Source: Halosegnis marinus
GTDB lineage: Archaea > Halobacteriota > Halobacteria > Halobacteriales > Haloarculaceae
Length of the DNA stretch: 64,000 nt
Direction: 5' to 3'
NCBI RefSeq assembly: GCF_029338355.1
Contig: NZ_CP119802.1
Coordinates: 1,674,001-1,738,000 of the forward strand
The position numbers were made by a program, and so were the translations under genes. Positions 45,415 through 52,130 of this stretch are shown here, one piece after another. The notes beneath the pieces were generated by a model, which was not told where the DNA came from, ran no database searches, and saw only the letters and a program-made list of their open reading frames with translations. Positions within the stretch are counted from its first letter, which is position 1; each line of letters begins with the position of its first letter.

Positions 45415-46367
45415 CAGTCGTCACCCCCTTCGATCCGCACCGGCACCGAGCCGTCGTCGGGCATCGCCTCGCGAACGGCCTCGCCGTACGACGGCGCGAG
45501 CGGCGTGGATTCGCTGTAGTCGGAGAGGTGTCGGGCCACCGCGTCGGCCGATAGCGACTCGGTTCGGCTCGGCTCCGAGACGCCCGGTGCGCCGGCCAGG
45601 AGCTGTTCCGCCCCCTCGAACGGGTCGAGCGAGACGCGACACCACTCGCTGTCGGCGTCCGTCGCGAGCGACGACGGCACGACGACCTCGCGCTGGGTGA
45701 CGCCGTCTGCCTCGTACTCGACGACGTAATAGGGGACCTGCAGGCGCTCGCGCTCGTCGGTCGGGAGCCTGGTTCCCTCGGCGTCGAACCGGTGGTCGCG
45801 GACGGTCTCGATGAGCGACTCCTGGCGGTCCACGAAGTCGTGGATCGTCTGGACGGTGTCGCCCGCGGCCTCGCGGACGCGGTCGCTCCGCTCGTCGCCC
45901 ACGGATTCGTTGTGCGCCTGGAGTGTCCGCCACGTCGGCGTCACCTGCTCGGTGAACGGCTCCTCGATGCCGGCCTCGAACTGCTCCTCGTCGAGCGCGA
46001 AGATGTGTTCGCCGAGGTCGCGGATGCGCTCGCGGGCCTTCTCGTCGAGTTCGCGCTGCTGGCGCTCGTAGCGGTCGCCGATGGAGGCGAGCCGTTCGTC
46101 GAGTTCCGCCTGTTCGGCGTCGATCTGCTCGTGTTCGGCCTCGATCTGTGGCTCCACCGCTTTCACCTCCATCACGTGGTCCATCAGCTTCAGCTCCGCC
46201 TGTGCGTGGATGTTCTCGTGAATCGCATCCCGAACCGTCTCGGCCGCCTCGCGGATCACCGAGTGGACCTTCTTGACCTCGCCGGTGAGCGTCTGGACGT
46301 CCTCGCGGAGCTTCGCGATTGTCTTGTTAATCGCCTTCAGCGGCTTGTGGAGGTCGTCGTTCGCCAT
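45414..46367 (-). CDS. Soluble coiled-coil protein of the scaffold operon
   Basis: A 317-residue acidic protein. Residues 5-130 are long heptad-rich helices (INKTIAKLREDVQTLTGEVKK; EQAELDERLASIGDRYERQ), then more helices to about 190. The C-terminal part (about 195-300) is beta-rich with RLQVPYYVVEYEADGVTQRE and a conserved-looking CRVSLDPFEGAEQLL. No membrane segment. It overlaps both neighbours by one base (stop-start TGATG), so all three downstream genes are translationally coupled. Likely an assembly or linker factor. No homology recognised. Confidence 0.75.
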   Translation of the reverse strand: MANDDLHKPLKAINKTIAKLREDVQTLTGEVKKVHSVIREAAETVRDAIHENIHAQAELKLMDHVMEVKAVEPQIEAEHEQIDAEQAELDERLASIGDRYERQQRELDEKARERIRDLGEHIFALDEEQFEAGIEEPFTEQVTPTWRTLQAHNESVGDERSDRVREAAGDTVQTIHDFVDRQESLIETVRDHRFDAEGTRLPTDERERLQVPYYVVEYEADGVTQREVVVPSSLATDADSEWCRVSLDPFEGAEQLLAGAPGVSEPSRTESLSADAVARHLSDYSESTPLAPSYGEAVREAMPDDGSVPVRIEGGDD

Positions 46368-48052
46368 CAGTCGTCACCCCCCTCGTAGGCAGTAGCTCGC
46401 ATCAGCGGCAGCCGGTCTTTCCCCATCTTGAACTGGTCAATGCGGTCGATCAGTCCCGTGCCGCCGCGGGTCTCTATCATCCAGTTCTCCCGGTGGTGAC
46501 GCTTCTCCATGTCCATCTCCTCGCTGTGTAGCTCGCCCCGCTGTTGCATCTCCGCCATCGTCCGCCGGTCCTCGCGCTCCTGCCGCGCCATGAACATCTC
46601 GGCTTCGCGGCGCCGCTTTTCGGCTCGCATCGTCTCGGCTTTCTCCTCGGCCGCTTTCTGTGCGGCGTCGATGCGTTCCTGCTCCTGGTTGCGCGTCTCC
46701 TCCAGGATGCGGTCGGTTTTGCGGTCGATCTCCGCGAACGACTCCTCGACCTCGCCGCGGAACGCCTCCTTGCGCTCCTCCTGGATGCGGTCGTACTTCA
46801 CCATCAGTTCGCCGATCTCGTCGACCTTCCCTCGCGATGCCTTGGCGTCGGTCTTCAGGTCGCGGATGCGCGAGCGGAGGTCGCGGATGCGGTCGGTCGA
46901 AGAGCGGATCTCCTCGCTGCGCTGCTCGAACTCCCGCTCTTCGAGCTCGGCCTTCTGATCCTCGATGTTCTCGTAGATGCGGCGGCGCTCGTCGTCCTTC
47001 TCGATCCACAGCTGGTCCCACACCGGGTTGACGAGGTCGTCCTTGATGCGGTGGCGCGGGACGACCGCCTCCGTCTCGTGGTGGCTCCGGCAGGTGTCGC
47101 AGTACCACTCGCCGGCCTCGGGGTCCGAGAGCTCGACGAGCGAGTCGATCTCGTCGGTCAGACAGTCCGGGCAGTAGAAGTTGTAGCTCACCAGCCCGAA
47201 CGCGTCGGCGGTCGTCCCGATGTGGTTGTTCAACAGGTCGACGGCGGACTCGTGGGCGCCGGACAGCTCGCCGACGAGCTCGCGGCTCCGCTCGGAGACG
47301 GCTTCGAGCTCCGCGGCGCCGTCGGCGGTCGCGGCCATCCGTTCGAGTTCGGCGAGTTCCGCGACGTCGGCCTCGGCGTCGTCGGCGTCCACCTCGACGT
47401 CGGCGGCCACGGTCGTACCCTCATCGGCCCGTGAAGCGAACGCCTCGACGGCGGCCGCCTCGGGACCGCTCGCGGGCACGACGGGCGCCTCGACGGTCGT
47501 CCGGTTCGCGTTCTCGATCTCCGACTTGATGCCGTCGAGCGTCCGGGTGAACTCCGCCTCGACGTTCCGGTCGTGCGGCATTACAACCGGGAAGTCGCCC
47601 ATCGCGTCGAGTTCTTCGCGGACGGCGCCGACGGCGTCCTCGTCGTCGAGCCGTTCGAGGTCGAAGCTCGTCGTCTCGACGGAGTCGGTCGCGTCGTAGA
47701 CGACGACGCCCGCCTCGTCGGGAATCGTGTAGCCGGTCCAGTACCCCCGATCGACGCTCTTCACCGTGACGTCCGGCGTCTGTCGCTGCGCGTAGAGGTA
47801 GGCGCCACCGCCGGCGGCGAGCCCGAGAACTATCAGGACGGCGCCGACCGCGACGCCGACGTTGGCCGCGATGGCCCCGATACCGAGAACGACGCCGGCG
47901 ACCGCCGCCGCCGCACCCAGCCGGCGCGTCGAGCGCTGGTCGTCGAGCGCCGCCGACACCGGCTCCCGGAGGACCTCGTTGACGGCGAGCGCGCGGGCCC
48001 GCTCCTCGTCCACGGGGTCGTCGGCCTCGTAGAGGACATCCGTTACGCGCAT
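46367..48052 (-). CDS. Membrane-anchored zinc-ribbon coiled-coil protein of the scaffold operon
   Basis: A 561-residue protein. Two adjacent membrane helices lie at about residues 45-90 (LGAAAAVAGVVLGIGAIAAN; VGAVLIVLGLAAGGGAYLYA). A soluble domain follows with a zinc ribbon at about 293-325: FYCPDCLTDEIDS and EWYCDTCRSHHE. From about 345 to 530 there is a very long charged coiled coil (EERKEAFRGEVEESFAEIDR; QEQERIDAAQKAAEEKAETM). It resembles a membrane-bound rod. The ATG is at 48052. It overlaps the next gene's start by one base. No known family recognised; a scaffold or mechanosensing role is a guess. Confidence 0.75.
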   Translation of the reverse strand: MRVTDVLYEADDPVDEERARALAVNEVLREPVSAALDDQRSTRRLGAAAAVAGVVLGIGAIAANVGVAVGAVLIVLGLAAGGGAYLYAQRQTPDVTVKSVDRGYWTGYTIPDEAGVVVYDATDSVETTSFDLERLDDEDAVGAVREELDAMGDFPVVMPHDRNVEAEFTRTLDGIKSEIENANRTTVEAPVVPASGPEAAAVEAFASRADEGTTVAADVEVDADDAEADVAELAELERMAATADGAAELEAVSERSRELVGELSGAHESAVDLLNNHIGTTADAFGLVSYNFYCPDCLTDEIDSLVELSDPEAGEWYCDTCRSHHETEAVVPRHRIKDDLVNPVWDQLWIEKDDERRRIYENIEDQKAELEEREFEQRSEEIRSSTDRIRDLRSRIRDLKTDAKASRGKVDEIGELMVKYDRIQEERKEAFRGEVEESFAEIDRKTDRILEETRNQEQERIDAAQKAAEEKAETMRAEKRRREAEMFMARQEREDRRTMAEMQQRGELHSEEMDMEKRHHRENWMIETRGGTGLIDRIDQFKMGKDRLPLMRATAYEGGDD

Positions 48053-48172
48053 GTGTCCCCCTCCACCGAACCTGCGGCGGTGTCACGGTCGGTCGTCACC
48101 GCGCCGTCGGGCCGGATGCCCGACGACACGTCGGTTCCCCCTTCGTCTCGTGTGTGATATCGTCGCATGCTC

Positions 48173-49489
48173 TCAGTCGATGTTCCGCAGTGCCCGCGTG
48201 GCCGCTTTGCTCACGTCGCTGTTCGGGTCGAGCCGGGTCCGTTCGAGCGTCGCCCTGACGCCGTCGCTTCCGGTGCCGAGCCGCCCCAGCGCCTCACACG
48301 CCGCGACACGGACATCCGGGTCGTCGTCGTGCATCCGCTCGGTCAGGGCGTCGATTGCCGCCTGTGAGTGGACGCCGTCGCCCGCGTCGTCGGCGAGCGC
48401 CGCGACGGCCTCACGGCGGGTCGCGGGGTCGTCCGCGTGCAGCCGGTCGCGGTAGGCATCGACCGTCGCGTCGCCGGTCGACCCCGTCGTCGGCTCGTAC
48501 TCGCCGGCCGACGCGGTCTCGCCGGTCGTTTCCTCATCTCTCCCCGTCTCGTCGTTCGGACTGCTCGCTGTCGTTTCGTCGTCGTTCGCCGCGCTCGGCT
48601 CCGCCGTCTCGCTCGTGGACGCACGTGACTCGGTCGCGGTCGACGTCGTCGCCGTCGACGTCGTCGCCGTCGAGGTACCCGAGTCGGACGACGATACGGT
48701 AGCGCCGTCCGTCGGCTCCGCTGATGCCTCGGCGGAGGACTCCGTCGTCCCCGACCGGGTTGGCGCGTCGTCCGTCCGACCGCTCGCCGACCCCCACGTC
48801 GCGGGCCGTGTTCGGTACCCCGACCACAGCAGACCGGCGCTCGCGGCCGCGCCGCCGAGTAGCGCCGCCGGCTCGTAGCCGCCGGAGCCGAGCAGGGCGT
48901 AGCCGAGTGCTCCGGGACCGTCCCACAGGCCGACGACCGACGCGAGCAGGAAGTCGGGGAGCGAGCCCCGGATCAGATACGACGGGACGACGAACGCCGC
49001 CCACGCGGCGCCGAGATACCAGCCCCACGAACTCCCCCGAGTGAGGCCGAACGCGGCCGCGCCGGTCACGGCGACCGGGCCGACCACCCATATCGGCTGT
49101 GCGGCGACGGCCTCGATCGGCGAGAACGCCACGCCGTCGAGGTACAGCACCGGCGCGAAGACGTTCGCGACGACCGTGACGAGGCCCGCCACGAACAGGT
49201 GGCGACGGAACCGGAGTCGGCCGGCGTCCCTCGCCGTCGAGGCACCGAGTGTCGTCGCCGTCGCGGCGCTCGTTGCGGCCGTCCCGGCGTCGTCGGACTC
49301 GTCGTCGTCAGTTCCACCGCCCGTCGTCTCGGGCTCGGCCTCCGTGTCGTCGAGGTCGAACTCGTCCCACGTCTCGTCGTCTCCCCCGCGACGGCCGAGG
49401 ACCCAGCGGACGACCGTCACCGGCAGCAACAGGAGTTTGACGAACGCTCGAACTAGGAACCGTAGCAACTTCAGCGTGAAGTACACCAT
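48173..49489 (-). CDS. Membrane protein with C-terminal HEAT repeats, first gene of the scaffold operon
   Basis: A 438-residue protein. A hydrophobic amphipathic N-terminus (VYFTLKLLRFLVRAFVKLLL) and about five membrane segments between residues 95 and 230 (HLFVAGLVTVVANVFAPVLYL; PIWVVGPVAVTGAAAFGL; YLGAAWAAFVVPSYLI). A Ser/Thr/Asp linker follows, with a short tandem DNA repeat near 48636-48675. C-terminal HEAT repeats run from about 345 (DDPATRREAVAALADDAGD; DDDPDVRVAACEALGRLG). It lies 120 nt upstream of the zinc-ribbon gene on the same strand; I infer one operon. A similar HEAT/membrane protein occurs at 4335-5219. Confidence 0.75.
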   Translation of the reverse strand: MVYFTLKLLRFLVRAFVKLLLLPVTVVRWVLGRRGGDDETWDEFDLDDTEAEPETTGGGTDDDESDDAGTAATSAATATTLGASTARDAGRLRFRRHLFVAGLVTVVANVFAPVLYLDGVAFSPIEAVAAQPIWVVGPVAVTGAAAFGLTRGSSWGWYLGAAWAAFVVPSYLIRGSLPDFLLASVVGLWDGPGALGYALLGSGGYEPAALLGGAAASAGLLWSGYRTRPATWGSASGRTDDAPTRSGTTESSAEASAEPTDGATVSSSDSGTSTATTSTATTSTATESRASTSETAEPSAANDDETTASSPNDETGRDEETTGETASAGEYEPTTGSTGDATVDAYRDRLHADDPATRREAVAALADDAGDGVHSQAAIDALTERMHDDDPDVRVAACEALGRLGTGSDGVRATLERTRLDPNSDVSKAATRALRNID

Positions 49490-49577
49490 CTATCCCCCAC
49501 GGGAACACGGCACACGGGGGTCGGCAAAAATGTTCCGTCGGTGACAAGGGAGGGCGGAAACAGGATACCGGACCGGG

Positions 49578-51843
49578 CTACGCCGACACCGTCTCGCCGT
49601 CCTCGACCGCTGCGTCCTCGACGGTCACCGTCCGGTTCCCGATCTCGTACGTCGCGGCGTAGGGGACCGTCACCCGGTACGTGCCGTTCGCATCGACCGC
49701 GACCCGGCGCTCGTACGTGAACTCCGTCCCGCTCACCTCGACGGTCGCCGCGAGGTCGAGCGTCGTGTTCGCCGTCGCGTTGCCGACGACCGTCGCCCCC
49801 GGCACGAGCGTGAACGCGGTGTACTCGCCGTCCGGCGAGACGTGTATCGCCCGGTAGTGTGCCAACCCCGAGGCGTTCGCCGTCCGGCTCCCGTACGCCT
49901 CCAGCCGTTCCGCGATACTCCCCGACGGGGCGTCGAGGGTCGGGTACACGACGAAGCCCGCGCGCCCGCGGAGGCGTTCGTACCACGTCGTCTCGTTCGT
50001 CGACGCGAGGAACGACTCGTAGTTCGCGCGTGCGTAGCCGTACGAGCGTGCCTCCCCGCTCACGACGTAGTTGTACATGCGGTTGTTGCTCCACGGACTG
50101 AACACGTACGCCGGGCGGTCGCTCCGGTTCGCCGTCTCGGTGTATTCGTCGATGGCCGCGGCCGTGTCGTACATCGCGGGCGGCGTCGTTACCTGCCCGG
50201 TCTTGACGGGCACCTGGACGAGGCCGAGGCCGCCGACGAGCAGGAAGAGGACGACGAGCGCGCCGGCCTGTCGTGCCGACGGACGCGTCACGAGCGAGCC
50301 GTCGACCCCGGAATCGAACGGCTTCGGCAGGCGTGCCACGTCGATGCGCTCCGCGAGGTGGACGAACCCGAGGCCGGCGAAGACGCTAATGAACGTCGCG
50401 AACTCCCCGACGAACCGGATTTGGATCGCCGAGAGCGCGAAGAAGGCCCACGCGTAGACGACGGGGACGACCCACGCGTCGTCGTCGAGCGCGCGTCGCG
50501 TCGCCCAGACGAGATACGGGAGCGCGAGGAAGAGCACGAAGCCGAACAGCAGGAGCCAGCCCGCGGAGTCCGAGAACAGCCCCTTGCGTCTCGGCGATGG
50601 CGTCGGAGCGGAACAGCGCGGAGTCGGCCCGCGAGGTCAGCGTGTTCCACGCGTCGGGGAGGAAGACCGCGATGCCGCCGACGCTCACCGCCCCCGTCCC
50701 GAGAATCGCTCCCGTGGCCACGCGTGCGTCCGACCGTACCCGAAAGACGAGTTCGCCGACGACGAGCACGCCGAGGGCCCCCGCGAACAGGAGTGCCGGT
50801 GCCGACGCGACGACGGGCGTGTGCCAGCCGAGGCTCGTGTGGGCCAGCCACGTGAGTGCGCCCGCGCCGGCTAGCCCGACGAGCATCGGGGCCCCGGACC
50901 GGAGCGGCGACCTGTCGGCGCGAACCCACACGACGGCGAGCGTCGCGACGGCCAGGCCGACCGGAACCACCAGCAGCGGGCCGGCTTCCCACGCGAGCAC
51001 CTGGCCCGTGACGCCGACGGCGAGCCCGAGCGTCCCGAAGACGGTCCGTCCCGACCGGAGCTCGCCCCGGACGAGCGCGACGAGCGACAGCGCCGTGACG
51101 CCGAGCCACGGGTAGTCGAAGGCGTGGTGGTCGGCGAAGCCGAGGCTCGTTCGCAGTGCGTGGCCCGCGACGACCGCGAACATGACGACGGCCGCGAGCC
51201 CGACGCGGCGGTCCTCGGTGACCTCGGTCGCGAGCAGATACACGAGCGCGCCGGAGACGAGCGCCGAGACGACGGGGTACCACGCGAGCAGCGAGCCGGC
51301 GACGGCCTCGCCGCCGAGCACCGATGCGAGGAGCCACATCGTCGCGACGTAGAGCGGCTCGCCCTTCGCGACCGCGCCCGGCAGCGACGAGACGGTGAGG
51401 TCCGGGTTCGCCAGCAGCTGTTCGACCCAGTAGCGGTAGTAGTACGGGTCGTTCCCGGAGAGGACGACCGCGCTGTCTTGGAACACCGGGCCGACGGAGA
51501 ACACGGTTCGCAGGAGAACGACGAAGGCGAGCGCACCCGCGAGCGCGAGCGCGTGCATGAGATTGATGTCGAGACTCGGCGTCGCCAGCCCGGTTCCCGA
51601 TTCCGTCGGTTCCCGTCCGGTTTCGCCGGCGAGCCCTCGCCGGACGGCCTCGCGGTCCGCGACCCGGTAGCCGTCGTCGGTCTTCTCGACGACACCCGTC
51701 GAAACGACCTCGCCGAACGCGCCCGAGTCGATATCGAGGTCGTCGAAGGCGAACGGCTCCTCGGCCTCTACCACCGCCTCGACGGCGTCTTCGAGCGCGG
51801 GGCGCTCGTCGACCAGCTCCCGAACGTCCGCGGCGGTGACCAT
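49578..51843 (-). pseudogene. Second STT3/AglB-like gene, frameshifted by one base
   Basis: A 754-codon gene in two frames. Frame 1 runs from ATG 51843 and matches the paralogue at 38564-40816 throughout: winged-helix-like N-terminus (FAFDDLDIDSGAFGEVVSTG), SGNDPYYYRYW at 129-139, SLGFADHH at 233-240. At codon 421 the G4 run (complement of CCCC, 50580-50583) holds one extra G compared with the paralogue's reading, which shifts the frame. The second frame then continues intact (GWLLLFGFVLFLALPYLVWAT) to 49578. The WWDYG equivalent is W584-S-N-N (SPWSNNRMYNY). The clean downstream frame means a recent mutation or an assembly error. It lies just upstream of the divergent S-layer-like gene. Confidence 0.8.
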
Positions 51844-51863
51844 ACGCACGCGTGCGGTCACGG

Positions 51864-51876
51864 TCGAATAAATGCC
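51864..51876 (-). promoter_or_regulatory. TATA-like box of the second STT3-like gene
   Basis: Minus-strand GCATTTATTCGAC lies about 27 nt before ATG 51843, so the mRNA is probably leaderless. Motif and spacing match the box at 40839-40848. Confidence 0.55.
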
Positions 51877-52003
51877 CCTGTTCGCCCGCGGTTTCGCTGT
51901 TCTCGCTGGAGCTACTTCCCCCTCAAACCCGCCACCCATGCTAAAGCGTCACAAACGCACGCTACGGGGCTTGTAACGGCTGATTCCACCCTTGATTCAC
52001 ACA

Positions 52004-52130
52004 AGGCTTATTACACGAACGCTAGAATGGACGTATACCCCTACCCATGGTAGCAGTACGGAGTACCGCTGTCGGGTTTCACAGCCCCACAGTGCGGAAC
52101 GATACTGTTGCCGATTGGAACTAATAAAAC
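52004..52130 (+). promoter_or_regulatory. Promoter and leader of the S-layer-like gene
   Basis: GCTTATTAC (about 52006-52014) is a candidate TATA box roughly 120 nt before ATG 52131, implying a transcribed leader of about 90-100 nt. A leader this long is unusual for haloarchaea but is known for the Haloferax volcanii S-layer gene. The leader ends with AATAAAAC just before the start codon. Confidence 0.45.

Noticed and set aside
50580-50583. Phase-variable homopolymer
   Set aside because: Four bases is too short to be a typical slippage tract; a mutation or an assembly error is more likely.
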